A stretch of DNA of 64,000 bases from Comamonadaceae bacterium (GCA_004144865.1 SEAY01000007.1:1-64000); one strand, 5' to 3'; positions 28,765 through 36,522 are shown, counted from the first letter of the stretch. Notes: generated by a model from the sequence alone, not told the origin. Program-made: numbers and translations.

Positions 28765-30429
28765 ATGCATACAATTCTCATTCACTTGACCCAAGACAAT
28801 CGCCCCTCCTCGCCGGCCCGCTCGCTCCTGCGGCGGCTGCAGGATCTTCCGCTCCTCCTGCTCGCCGGCGTGCTGGTGTTGCCGGTGCTGGCCGTGTTCG
28901 GCTCCTGGTTCTCGTGGGATGCCGCCAGCGCGCAGATCCTGCGCGAGATGGGCGCCACGGTGCTGCCGGAGTACGCGCTCACGAGCGTGGTGCTGTGCCT
29001 GGCCGTGGCCTTCGGCGCGGCGGTCGTGGGGACGGCGGGGGCCGCGGCGGTGACCCTGTTCGACTTTCCGGGCCGGCGCACCTTCGAATGGGCGCTGCTG
29101 CTGCCGCTGGCCGTGCCGGCCTACGTGGTGGCTTATGCGTACACGGACTTCCTGCAGTTCAGCGGCCCGCTGCAAGTGTGGATGCGCGCCAGCTTCGGCC
29201 TCGAAGGCCGCGTGATCCCCGAGGTGCGCAGCCTGCCGGGCGCGGTGCTGGTGTTCGTCTTTACGCTCTATCCCTACGTGTACCTGCTGGTGCGCACTGC
29301 CTTCGCCGAGCGCGCCGCGCAGCTGATGGAGGCCGCGCGGCTGCTGGGTGCGCCCCTGGCCCGCCGCATCCGCACCGTGGCGCTGCCGCTCGCGCGCCCG
29401 GCGATCATGGCCGGCGTGGCGCTCGCGCTGATGGAGACGCTGGCGGACTTCGGCGTGGCCAGCTACTTCGGCATCCAGACTTTCAGCACCGGGATCTACA
29501 AGGCCTGGCTGGCCATGGACAACCGCACGGCCGCCGCGCAGCTCGCCACCATGCTCCTGGCCGTCGTGGCGGTGCTGCTGGCGCTGGAGGCGCGCGCGCA
29601 GCGGCGCATGCGCTTCGCCGGCAGCCGGGCGCGCGGCGGCGCGGAAGCGCAGCCCGTGCGCCTGCGCGGCGCGGCTGCGTTCGCGGCCTGGTGCGTGTGC
29701 GTGATTCCCGTGCTCCTGGGCTTCGTGCTGCCGGTGCTGTTCATGCTGCGGCCGCTGGCGGCGGACTGGTCCGTGCTGCCCTGGGACCGCTTCCTCGAGT
29801 GGTCGTTCAACAGCCTGCGCCTGGGCGCGATCAGCGCGGCGCTCTCGGTTGCCGCCGCGCTGCTGCTCGCCTACCGCCTGCGGCGTTCACCGGGCGGGTT
29901 CACGCGTGGCGTGGTCCAGCTCGCGAGCCTGGGCTACGCGGTGCCGGGTGCGGTGCTGGTGGTGGGGCTGCTGCTGCCGGTGGGATGGCTGCAGGCGGCG
30001 TGGCCGCAGACCGGCGTCGGCTACTGGATGACCGCCACCGCCCTCGGCATCGTCTGGGCCTACCTGGTGCGCTTCGTCTCGGTGGCCCTGCAGTCGGTGC
30101 AAAGCGGCTATGCGCGCATCCCGGCCAGCCTGGACGATTCGGCCCGCATGCTGGGCACGGGGGGCGCAGCGCTGCTCGGGCGCGTGCACTGGCCGCTGCT
30201 CAAGCGCTCCGCCGCGGCGGCTGGCTTGCTGGTGTTCGTCGACGTGATGAAGGAACTGCCCGCGACGCTGGTGTTGCGGCCCTTCGACAGCGACACGCTG
30301 GCCGTGGTGGCCTACCAGCTCGCGCGCGACGAGCGGCTGGGCGAGGCTGCGCTGCCGTCGCTCGCGCTGGTGCTGGTGGGGCTGGTGCCGGTGATCCTGC
30401 TCAGCCGGGCGTTGCGGGCGAAAGACTGA
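28765..30429 (+). CDS. ABC transporter permease, FbpB type (fused two-domain)
   Basis: A 554-residue inner-membrane permease made of two homologous halves of six helices each. Each half carries a coupling EAA loop: MEAARLLGAPLARRIRTVALPLARPAI near residue 190 and LDDSARMLGTGGAALLGRVHWPLLK near 455. The layout matches the iron(III) permeases FbpB/SfuB. The ATG at 28765 is not certain: an in-frame TTG at 28786 would leave the 13-bp spacer and the Fur-like site free. Its ATPase partner is the divergent gene to the left. Confidence 0.88.
   Translation: MHTILIHLTQDNRPSSPARSLLRRLQDLPLLLLAGVLVLPVLAVFGSWFSWDAASAQILREMGATVLPEYALTSVVLCLAVAFGAAVVGTAGAAAVTLFDFPGRRTFEWALLLPLAVPAYVVAYAYTDFLQFSGPLQVWMRASFGLEGRVIPEVRSLPGAVLVFVFTLYPYVYLLVRTAFAERAAQLMEAARLLGAPLARRIRTVALPLARPAIMAGVALALMETLADFGVASYFGIQTFSTGIYKAWLAMDNRTAAAQLATMLLAVVAVLLALEARAQRRMRFAGSRARGGAEAQPVRLRGAAAFAAWCVCVIPVLLGFVLPVLFMLRPLAADWSVLPWDRFLEWSFNSLRLGAISAALSVAAALLLAYRLRRSPGGFTRGVVQLASLGYAVPGAVLVVGLLLPVGWLQAAWPQTGVGYWMTATALGIVWAYLVRFVSVALQSVQSGYARIPASLDDSARMLGTGGAALLGRVHWPLLKRSAAAAGLLVFVDVMKELPATLVLRPFDSDTLAVVAYQLARDERLGEAALPSLALVLVGLVPVILLSRALRAKD
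28767..28785. promoter_or_regulatory. Fur-like half-site in the divergent ABC transporter start region
   Basis: On the minus strand the block reads TGAGAAT followed by TGTATGCA. The left half differs from the Fur 7-mer TGATAAT at one position; the right half is poor. It overlaps the annotated permease start, suggesting either that the real start is further in or that the operator covers the start codon. Confidence 0.35.
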
Positions 30430-30459
30430 CTGCCGGGGTTCCCTGCGCTCACCGCCAGC

Positions 30460-30687
30460 CTACAGGTCCTCGCCGGCCCACTCGGAGCGCTGCGGCGGCT
30501 TGCGGAACACGACTTCCCCCGTGGGCACGTGCACCACGCGGATCTCGCTGTCGCTGCGGAAGCTCTTCGCCGCGAGGCTCACGGCGAGACCGCGATCGTG
30601 GACAGCCAGCTGCCTCGAGCCCGAACCGGCCGAGAACCGGCCGGCCAGGGGTTGGCTGCTTTCGATGCGGTAGGGGGCGGATGTCAT
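30460..30687 (-). CDS. small hypothetical protein, 75 aa
   Basis: Not recognised. The start at 30687 has a strong ribosome site (aggagagagg, 5 bp spacing), which makes it a believable gene. The protein is polar, lacks membrane segments, and has VVHVPTGEVVFRKPPQRSEW in its C-terminal half. There are no cysteines. It lies convergent to the permease gene with 30 bp between. No function is proposed. Confidence 0.6.
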   Translation of the reverse strand: MTSAPYRIESSQPLAGRFSAGSGSRQLAVHDRGLAVSLAAKSFRSDSEIRVVHVPTGEVVFRKPPQRSEWAGEDL

Positions 30688-30965
30688 CGGGACCTCTCTC
30701 CTGCGGGGGCGTGTGCTGCCTTTTCTCCATGCTAGGTGCGCCCCATGACATCGCCATGACGCCATTGCAAGTCGTGGGTCACACTGGTAACGGGCGGCAA
30801 TGGTGCGACGCACAAGCTTCACCGGCGCGGGGCCGCTGTCTGTAGGAGAACTTCGGGTCCGCTTTCGGGGAGTTCCTGCCGCCAGACGCGCTAATGGAAA
30901 GCCCTTGCCCGGCGTGCGCTGCCGGGACCGTAGCATCCGCCGTCCAACGACAGGAGAGAGAAGTG

Positions 30966-32195
30966 ATGAAGATCCGCCTCGCATGCGCCACCGTCGCCCT
31001 GGTCCTCGCCGGCTGCGCGCAGACGCCGCCGCAGCCGACCGTTTCCGCCGCCGCGCAGCCGGTGCCCGCCAACGTGCCCGCATGGCAGCAGGGCCGCACG
31101 CCCGACCAGGCCGCCTCGCGCCTCGCGCCGCACGCGGGCCGCCTCACGGCGGTGCCCGCCGCCGAGATCCCGGTGAGCAACCTCCGCCTGCCGCCCGGCT
31201 TCAAGGCGGAGCTGTGGGCGAGCGGCATGCCGGGCATCCGGGCGATGTCGCGCACCGAGAGCGGCAAGATCTACGCCGGCACGCGCGGCATCGGCCGCGT
31301 CTACGAGATCACCGACAGCGGCGGCCAGCGCACCAGCCGCGTGCTGGTCGACAAGCTGAACCAGCCGGCCGTGACTTACCACAACGGCGCGCTGTATGTC
31401 GCCGCGATCGACAAGGTGCTGCGCTATGACGGCATCGACCGCAATCCCAACGCGCAGCCGGTGGACCTCACCGCGCGCTTCGCGCTGCCGCCCGAGCAGC
31501 ACCACAACTGGAAGTACATCGCCTTCGGCCCGGACGGCAAGCTGTACGTGCCCTTCGGCGCCCCATGCAACATCTGCATGCCCGCCGAGCCGTACGCGCA
31601 GATCCGCCGCTACAACGCCGACGGCACCGGCATGGAAGTGGTGGCGCGCGGCGTGCGCAACACGCAGGGCTTCGCCTGGCACCCGGTCACGCGCGAGATG
31701 TGGTTCACCGACCATGGCCGCGACTGGATGGGCGACGACGCGCCGGAAGACGAACTCAATCGCATGACCCGCACCGGCCAGAACTTCGGCTTCCCGTATT
31801 GCCATGCCGGCGGCGTCGCGGACCGCGACGTCCAGCGGCCGCGCGCGTGCGACGGCGTGACGCTGCCGGTGACGACCATGGGCCCGCACGCCGCGGCGAT
31901 GGGCGTGCACTTCTACACCGGCACCATGTTCCCCGCCGAGTACCGCAACACGCTGCTGGTGGCACGCAAGGGATCGTGGAACCGCAGCAAGAAGTTCGGC
32001 TACGACGTCGTCGCCGTGCGCACCGATGCCAGCGGCGGCAATGCGCGCGTGACGCCCTTCGTCACCGGCTTCCTGGATCCGGCCACCGACAACTTCTGGG
32101 GCCGCCCGGTCTACATGCTGCAGATGCCCGACGGGTCGCTGCTGCTGTCCGATGAACAGATGGGCGCGATCTACCGAATCTCCTATGGCAGTTGA
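30966..32195 (+). CDS. PQQ-type sugar dehydrogenase lipoprotein (sorbosone dehydrogenase family)
   Basis: A 409-residue beta-propeller protein with a lipoprotein signal (LVLAGCAQ, Cys near residue 17), so it is anchored at the outer or inner membrane facing the periplasm. The family binds PQQ in a six-bladed propeller; seen are LRLPPGFKAELWASGMPGIR, HHNWKYIAFGPDGKLYV, GVRNTQGFAWHPVTREMWFTDHGRDWMGDD and a final LLLSDEQMGAIYRI. A CNIC pair around residue 202 may form a disulphide. Electrons probably pass to the c-type cytochrome encoded next, which overlaps its 3' end. A good ggagagag site precedes the ATG. Confidence 0.85.
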   Translation: MKIRLACATVALVLAGCAQTPPQPTVSAAAQPVPANVPAWQQGRTPDQAASRLAPHAGRLTAVPAAEIPVSNLRLPPGFKAELWASGMPGIRAMSRTESGKIYAGTRGIGRVYEITDSGGQRTSRVLVDKLNQPAVTYHNGALYVAAIDKVLRYDGIDRNPNAQPVDLTARFALPPEQHHNWKYIAFGPDGKLYVPFGAPCNICMPAEPYAQIRRYNADGTGMEVVARGVRNTQGFAWHPVTREMWFTDHGRDWMGDDAPEDELNRMTRTGQNFGFPYCHAGGVADRDVQRPRACDGVTLPVTTMGPHAAAMGVHFYTGTMFPAEYRNTLLVARKGSWNRSKKFGYDVVAVRTDASGGNARVTPFVTGFLDPATDNFWGRPVYMLQMPDGSLLLSDEQMGAIYRISYGS

Positions 32196-32781
32196 AGCAG
32201 TGCGGCGGCCCTGGCGGGCCGCCGTGGGCGCGTTGTTCCTCCTGGCCGCGGGCCTCGCCCACCCGCAACAGCCTCCCGCTCCTGCCCGCACGCAGGCCTG
32301 CATGGCCTGCCACGGCGCGCAGGGCAACTCCGCCGATCCCAACATCCCGTCGCTGGCCGGGCAGCCGCGCCTGTTCATCGAGAACCAGCTCGTGCTGATC
32401 CGCGAGGGACTGCGCGACGTACCCGCGATGAAGGGGCTGCTCGATGGCGTGCCGGACGCCGAGATCGTGGCGATGGCCGGCTACTTCGCCGCGCAGAAGC
32501 CGCTGCCGGCGGCCGGAAGGCCCGTGGACGCGGCGGCCGTCGAGCGCGGCAAGGCACTCGCGGCGCGGGGCCTCTGCGGCAGCTGCCACCTTCCCGACTA
32601 TTCCGGGCGACAGCAGATCCCGCGCCTGGCCGGCCAGCACGAAGCCTTCCTGCTGGCGTCGATGAAGCAGTTCCGCGACCACCCGGGGCCGGGACGCGAC
32701 ACCATCATGGCCGCGTCGCTGTACGGCTTCAAGGACGCCGAGCTGGCGGACCTCGCGCACTACCTGGCGCACTTCAGGTAG
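32185..32781 (+). CDS. di-haem c-type cytochrome (cytochrome c4-like)
   Basis: A 198-residue exported cytochrome with a signal peptide (residues about 9-28) and two haem sites, CMACH near residue 39 and CGSCH near 131. The repeated IPSLAGQ / IPRLAGQ blocks mark the two c4-type domains. The ATG at 32185 overlaps the dehydrogenase gene by 11 bp, so the pair is probably a functional unit in which this protein accepts electrons. An earlier in-frame ATG at 32152 would add 11 residues before the signal and is less likely. Confidence 0.88.
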   Translation: MAVEAVRRPWRAAVGALFLLAAGLAHPQQPPAPARTQACMACHGAQGNSADPNIPSLAGQPRLFIENQLVLIREGLRDVPAMKGLLDGVPDAEIVAMAGYFAAQKPLPAAGRPVDAAAVERGKALAARGLCGSCHLPDYSGRQQIPRLAGQHEAFLLASMKQFRDHPGPGRDTIMAASLYGFKDAELADLAHYLAHFR

Positions 32782-32790
32782 GCCGGCCGT

Positions 32791-33660
32791 CTACACGGCC
32801 GCGTGCACTCTGCGCGCGACCTGCGCCACGGCGCCGTTGCGCGCCGCTTCCGGCGCCTCGCTCTGCGTGAGGTACACCGCCACGACCACGGGCGGGCGGC
32901 CCGGCGGCCAGTAGATGCCGACGTCGTTGGTGGTGCCGCGCGCGCCCGTGCCCGTCTTGCTGCCCATGCGCCAGCCTGGCGGCAGGCCCGCGCGCAGCCG
33001 CTGGCCATTGGTGCTCGTGGCTTCCAGCCACTGCGCCAGCTGCGTGCGGCTGCGGGGCGAGAGGGCGTCGCCGACCAAGGTCGCGTGCAGCAGGCGCGCC
33101 ATGGCGCGCGGCGAAGTCGTGTCGCGCGGATCGCCCGGGCGGGCTTCGTTGAGTTCCGTTTCCCAGCGGTCGAGGCGGGTGACCTCGTCACCGAGGCCGC
33201 GGGCGTAGCGGGTCAGGCCCGCGGGGCCGCCGAAGCTGGCGAGGATCAGGTTGCCCGCTGCGTTGTCGCTGATGGTGATGGTGGCGTGGCACAGCTCCGC
33301 GAGCGTCATCCCGTCGCCGACGTGGCGCTCGGTGACCGGCGAATGCGGCAGCAGCACCTCGCGGCCGTAGCGGATGCGGCGATCGAGGCGCTCCTCGCCG
33401 CGGTCCACGCGGTGCAGCACGTGCGCGGCCGCCAGCCACTTGAAGGTGCTGCACATCGGGAAGCGCTCGTCGAGGCGATGGCCGTCGATGCGGCCGTCGG
33501 CCTGCATCACGGCGACGCCCAGGCGCCCTCCGGACGAGCGCTCGATGGCGGCCCAGGCGTCGTCGCGCATGGCCGGGATTTTCTGTTGCGCGCACCCCGG
33601 CGCGGCGGCGAGTGCCGCGAGGCCGGCGGCGAGCTGGAGGTGGAACTGGCGTCTTTGCAT
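32791..33660 (-). CDS. class A beta-lactamase
   Basis: Serine beta-lactamase, 289 residues. The four active-site motifs are intact: Ser70 motif CSTFK near residue 72, SDN at about 132, ETELN with Glu166, and KTGTG at the Lys234 position. The residue before Ser70 is Cys, as in L2-like and some carbapenem-active enzymes, but the partner cysteine expected near 238 is absent. The N-terminus (RRQFHLQL, then a hydrophobic run) could be a Tat signal. The divergent LysR gene, 99 bp away, looks like an AmpR-type regulator, suggesting inducible expression. The spectrum cannot be read from sequence. Confidence 0.93.
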   Translation of the reverse strand: MQRRQFHLQLAAGLAALAAAPGCAQQKIPAMRDDAWAAIERSSGGRLGVAVMQADGRIDGHRLDERFPMCSTFKWLAAAHVLHRVDRGEERLDRRIRYGREVLLPHSPVTERHVGDGMTLAELCHATITISDNAAGNLILASFGGPAGLTRYARGLGDEVTRLDRWETELNEARPGDPRDTTSPRAMARLLHATLVGDALSPRSRTQLAQWLEATSTNGQRLRAGLPPGWRMGSKTGTGARGTTNDVGIYWPPGRPPVVVAVYLTQSEAPEAARNGAVAQVARRVHAAV

Positions 33661-33743
33661 GCTGGAAGTTTCTCCTGTGGAAGCGGGCGCAACGATAGCC
33701 AGCGCGCCGCGGGCGCACAAACTGTCATTTCGCGGGGGAGATG

Positions 33744-33756
33744 CCAGAAAATCTGG
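33744..33756. promoter_or_regulatory. small palindrome before the AmpR-like gene
   Basis: CCAGA-aaa-TCTGG is a perfect 5-bp inverted repeat 3 bp before the LysR start codon, in the 99-bp divergent spacer. It could be an autoregulatory site; the classical longer T-N11-A element was not clearly identified. Confidence 0.3.
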
Positions 33757-33759
33757 GGC

Positions 33760-34629
33760 ATGAGCCTGCCACTGAACGCATTGCGCGCCTTCGAGGCCTC
33801 GGCCCGCCACCTGAGCTTCACCCGCGCGGGACTCGAGCTGAGCGTCACGCAAACCGCGGTCGCCGCGCAGGTGAAGAACCTCGAGGAGCGCCTGGGCACG
33901 CGCTTGTTCCGCCGCCTGCCGCGCGGCCTCGCGCTCACCGACGAGGGGCAGGCCCTGCTGCCGCTGCTGTCGGATTCCTTCGAGCGCATCACCGCCGTCC
34001 TCGAGCAGTTCCAGGGCGGCCGCTACCGCGAGCGGCTCACGGTGGGCGCGGTGGGCACCTTCGCGGTGGGCTGGCTGCTGCCGCGCCTCGAGGCCTTCCA
34101 GCGGGACCACCCCTTCGTCGACCTGCGCCTGCTCACGCACAACAACCGCGTGGACCTCGCCGGCGAGGGGCTGGACTATGCGATCCGCTTCGGCGGTGGG
34201 GCGTGGCACGGCACCGACGCCGAGCCGCTGCTGGATGCGCCGCTATCGCCGATGTGCACGCCGGAGCTGGCGCGCCAGCTGCACGCGCCCGCGGACCTTG
34301 CACGCCATGTGCTCCTGCGCTCCTATCGCAGCGACGAGTGGAGCCGCTGGTTCGCGGCTGCGGGGGTGCCGGAGGTCCCGCTGCTGCGCGGGCCGGTATT
34401 CGATTCGTCGCTCGCGCTCGCGTCGGCGGCGGCCCAGGGTGCGGGGATTGCGCTGTTGCCGGCGGGGCTGTTCGGCAGCGAACTGCGGCACCAGCGCCTG
34501 GCGCAGCCGTTCACGATCGAACTCGATGCGGGGCGCTATTGGCTCACGCGCCTGCAGTCACGGGCGGTGTCGGCGGCGATGCAGGAGTTCCGGGTCTGGC
34601 TGCTGCGCGAGGCGGCAGGGGAGGGCTGA
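33760..34629 (+). CDS. LysR family regulator, AmpR/GcvA-like
   Basis: A 289-residue LysR-type activator. The helix-turn-helix is LPLNALRAFEASARHLSFTR...TQTAVAAQVKNLEERLGTRLFRR (residues 3-50). The C-terminal effector domain resembles AmpR/GcvA (LTVGAVGTFAVGWLLPRLEAF, YAIRFGGGAWHG). Placement opposite the beta-lactamase gene is the ampR-blaA layout seen for L2/PenA-type enzymes, where muropeptides are the ligand. That ligand is inference here. Confidence 0.88.
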   Translation: MSLPLNALRAFEASARHLSFTRAGLELSVTQTAVAAQVKNLEERLGTRLFRRLPRGLALTDEGQALLPLLSDSFERITAVLEQFQGGRYRERLTVGAVGTFAVGWLLPRLEAFQRDHPFVDLRLLTHNNRVDLAGEGLDYAIRFGGGAWHGTDAEPLLDAPLSPMCTPELARQLHAPADLARHVLLRSYRSDEWSRWFAAAGVPEVPLLRGPVFDSSLALASAAAQGAGIALLPAGLFGSELRHQRLAQPFTIELDAGRYWLTRLQSRAVSAAMQEFRVWLLREAAGEG

Positions 34630-34639
34630 AGGCCGGAGG

Positions 34640-34673
34640 TGGCGCCCCCGACAGGAATCAAAACTGACTCTAG
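34640..34673. repeat. imperfect copy of the tRNA-Arg(CCT) 3' end (candidate att site)
   Basis: Bases 34640-34673 match the tRNA-Arg 3' end at 36606-36639 at 28 of 34 positions, in the same orientation, with the core ccgacaggaatc identical. The copy has lost part of the T-stem pairing, so it is not a working tRNA. Its position relative to the tRNA is as expected for the far end of an element integrated at a tRNA 3' end. Confidence 0.55.
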
Positions 34674-34690
34674 AGGGAAACGGCGGAATT

Positions 34691-34733
34691 CGGCAGCGTC
34701 CGAGCGACCGCGGCCCCTTTGGACACGCTGCCG
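34691..34733. other. hairpin after the orphan membrane-protein gene
   Basis: CGGCAGCG (34691-34698) pairs with CGCTGCCG (34726-34733), with further TCC/GGA pairing inside. It lies about 45 bp past the stop of the minus-strand membrane-protein gene. It lacks a good T-run and may be a weak terminator. Confidence 0.45.
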
Positions 34734-34778
34734 ACACCCGCTGAACTCGGGGGCTCGTGTCCAGGATTCTGTCCCGCG

Positions 34779-35549
34779 TTACATCCGCTGCGTCAGAAGG
34801 ACGAGGGCGTATCCGGCTGCGAGGACAGGCGCGCCGATGTCGATTACCAGCCAGCGCAAGTTCTGACTGCGTAGGAATATTGCAAACCAGTTGTCGAACC
34901 TGCTCAGGGACTCGGGTACTCGGCCACTCTGCACAACCTCGACCGCCGTTCTGACACTACCTTCGACGTGCGTGAGGCGATCACGCGTTTCCCGTATGGC
35001 AGTGACAATACTGGCGGCATCGGCCTGAACCTGCGGTTCTGCGGCAAGTGTGGACCTCATCGCGCTCGAGACCTGCTGCTCCAGAGTTGCGAGGCGAGAC
35101 TCGAACCCCTTAAGGTGGTCTGTCACAACCCCAAATTGGGGCGCATGATCGGTCCACCATCTGTATAGGCTTGACTGGCGCGGGTCGTCGGGGTAGTCCG
35201 CGTGGTTGCTGCCCCACTTAGATCCAGTCGTAAATGCCAGCCGCGTTCCCGTAATGCGGACTCTCCATTCCAAGAACGAGTCTGCAGCAGCCCAAAGAAA
35301 GTGCGCCAACAGGTAGACAACGATGGCGATCAAGCTGTTCGTGAGTACGGCATCGGACAGCCCTCTGAACTTCAGGCCGAAGATCTGTGAGTCCGGCTCG
35401 ATGTGCAGGTCGCCGAATACGACTGCGATGCTGATCAAGGAGATGATTACCAGATTGGTTCTGATCTTCCATGTGTTCTCCGGGAACTCGATGAAAACAG
35501 GCTCACCCAGTGCCTTCTGAACGGCTTCTTCCGGACTGATAGTCTCCAT
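34779..35549 (-). CDS. unrecognised membrane protein with coiled coil, 256 aa
   Basis: The family is not recognised. The start METISPEEAVQKAL at 35549 has a ribosome site (agagga) 6 bp upstream; the longer open frame to 35825 reads like non-coding DNA. There are two helices near residues 32-50 (LVIISLISIAVVFGDLHI) and 68-92 (SLIAIVVYLLAHFLWAAADSF). A polar region with WGSNHADYPDDPRQSSLYRWW follows, then a helical stretch of about 70 residues (LKGFESRLATLEQQVSSAM onwards) likely to be a coiled coil, and a C-terminal helix (VIDIGAPVLAAGYALVLL). Base composition is visibly more A+T-rich than its neighbours, suggesting transfer. Confidence 0.7.
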   Translation of the reverse strand: METISPEEAVQKALGEPVFIEFPENTWKIRTNLVIISLISIAVVFGDLHIEPDSQIFGLKFRGLSDAVLTNSLIAIVVYLLAHFLWAAADSFLEWRVRITGTRLAFTTGSKWGSNHADYPDDPRQSSLYRWWTDHAPQFGVVTDHLKGFESRLATLEQQVSSAMRSTLAAEPQVQADAASIVTAIRETRDRLTHVEGSVRTAVEVVQSGRVPESLSRFDNWFAIFLRSQNLRWLVIDIGAPVLAAGYALVLLTQRM

Positions 35550-36119
35550 CTTTATGTCCTCTCCGAGCGCGTAGGAAGTTATCGAGCTTCCGCCTTTCCA
35601 CCCGCGCGTCCTGTTCGTCGATCCGCCTACTGTGGACTCGATAGAACATCTCCAGCGCGTTTCCCATCTGCCTTGCACCCCATGCCGCATTGGGGGCAGC
35701 GTGGAGGCATAGTGTGGCGTGTCTGACGGGCGTCGCGCACGTAGATTAGACAGATAGGGCAGGCATTCCAGAATGCGTGAAGCGGGCCCGTCAGTAATGG
35801 TGTACAGCTTCATCCAAACCGACAAGTACAGCGTTGCTGCGATCTTTCGTCAGTGCCCTTTTCTTCACAGCGACCAATCGCCTCACAACTCCTGCGCCGT
35901 CACGAGCGGCCTTTGCCCCATGGAACCGACCGGCTGGCTAACCTGTCGTTTACATGCGTCTCTCGTTTGTCCCTAGCAATTCAAGCCCTTGTTTTTATCA
36001 ACCGTTCACCTACAGTGAAGTCGGTGTTAGGCCTACAGGGCAAATCGGGGTCCCGAAGAGGCGATGCTGCATACTCTCGCAGGACGACGCGCCGATGTAT
36101 CGTCAGTTTCGTCCTACGG
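35550..36119. other. 570-bp stretch without a supportable gene
   Basis: Open frames here are short, lack ribosome sites and do not look like protein. Base composition is lower in GC than the rest of the window. A GTTAGGC at 36026-36032 recalls an integron attC end but has no proper partner. I see no RNA gene or clear promoter. Confidence 0.5.
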
Positions 36120-36124
36120 ACAAT

Positions 36125-36175
36125 CGGAAAAAGAAAAGAGAAAGCCCCTCAAGTGCTACCAACACGAGAGGGGCT
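36125..36175 (-). terminator. rho-independent terminator reading on the minus strand
   Basis: AGCCCCTC (36143-36150) pairs with GAGGGGCT (36168-36175). On the minus strand the stem is followed by TTTCTCTTTTCTTTTT. No minus-strand gene is recognised directly upstream; the tRNA-Arg transcript begins about 500 bp away. Confidence 0.65.
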
Positions 36176-36203
36176 GTGGTCAGGTGAAGCGGGTTTGACC
36201 TAC

Positions 36204-36261
36204 CGCCCAACCAGTCTTGTGGAAGACAGCCGCAGTTTAGTGCTGCGGTGACGGTTTGGGC
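36204..36261. other. three-way-junction palindrome
   Basis: An outer stem, GCCCAACC (36205-36212) with GGTTTGGGC (36253-36261, one bulged T), encloses two hairpins. One is GTCTT-gtgg-AAGAC (36214-36227); the other has a 7-bp stem, GCCGCAG/CTGCGGT (36229-36249). No known RNA family was recognised. It could be a structured RNA, or a folded DNA site of a mobile element. Confidence 0.5.
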
Positions 36262-36299
36262 AACAACAACCCGGTAACACTGATGCTGGGAAGTCCAAA

Positions 36300-36422
36300 T
36301 TGACCAAAAATGGCAACGACGAAGGCGGCAGGTGGGTCTACACGACGTACATCCGATTAAGGGATGGACGCGTGATTTACCCCCGCAACGGCCGCGTATT
36401 CCGCTTCTGGGTTAAGAACTAG
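36300..36422 (+). CDS. possible 40-aa basic protein with its own terminator
   Basis: A TTG start with a modest ggaag site gives a 40-residue reading that looks like real protein: a polar lead (KNGNDEGG), then RWVYTTYIRLRDGRVIYP and a final FRFWVKN. The alternating aromatic/basic beta-like pattern recalls small phage- or element-borne proteins with a WVYTxxIxLxDG core; that resemblance is from memory. A terminator-like hairpin lies 67 bp downstream. The frame is open further upstream (to about 36250) but has no better start. Confidence 0.42.
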   Translation: MTKNGNDEGGRWVYTTYIRLRDGRVIYPRNGRVFRFWVKN

Positions 36423-36488
36423 CCCCACGCCGGAAAGCTGCCCGGCCTCGGCTGGTATGGGCGGTGGCTGCGAGCCACCGTGTGCAAG

Positions 36489-36522
36489 GGTCCCTGCTTC
36501 AAGCAAGGACCTTTCTTCTTTG
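36489..36522 (+). terminator. terminator-like hairpin after the 40-aa ORF
   Basis: GGTCC-c-TGCTT pairs with AAGCA-a-GGACC around a minimal loop (36489-36511, one c/a mismatch) and is followed by tttcttctttg. It reads on the plus strand. Confidence 0.5.

Noticed and set aside
35550-35825. N-terminal extension of the orphan membrane protein to 35825
   Set aside because: The extra 92 residues are low in hydrophobic pattern and lack a ribosome site, while the ATG at 35549 has a good one.
35936-36032. Integron attC site (GTTAGGC at 36026 with ggctaac at 35936, and ctagcaattcaagc between)
   Set aside because: The outer boxes pair only with a mismatch at a required position and the inner L boxes do not pair. 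No integron integrase or cassette array is present.
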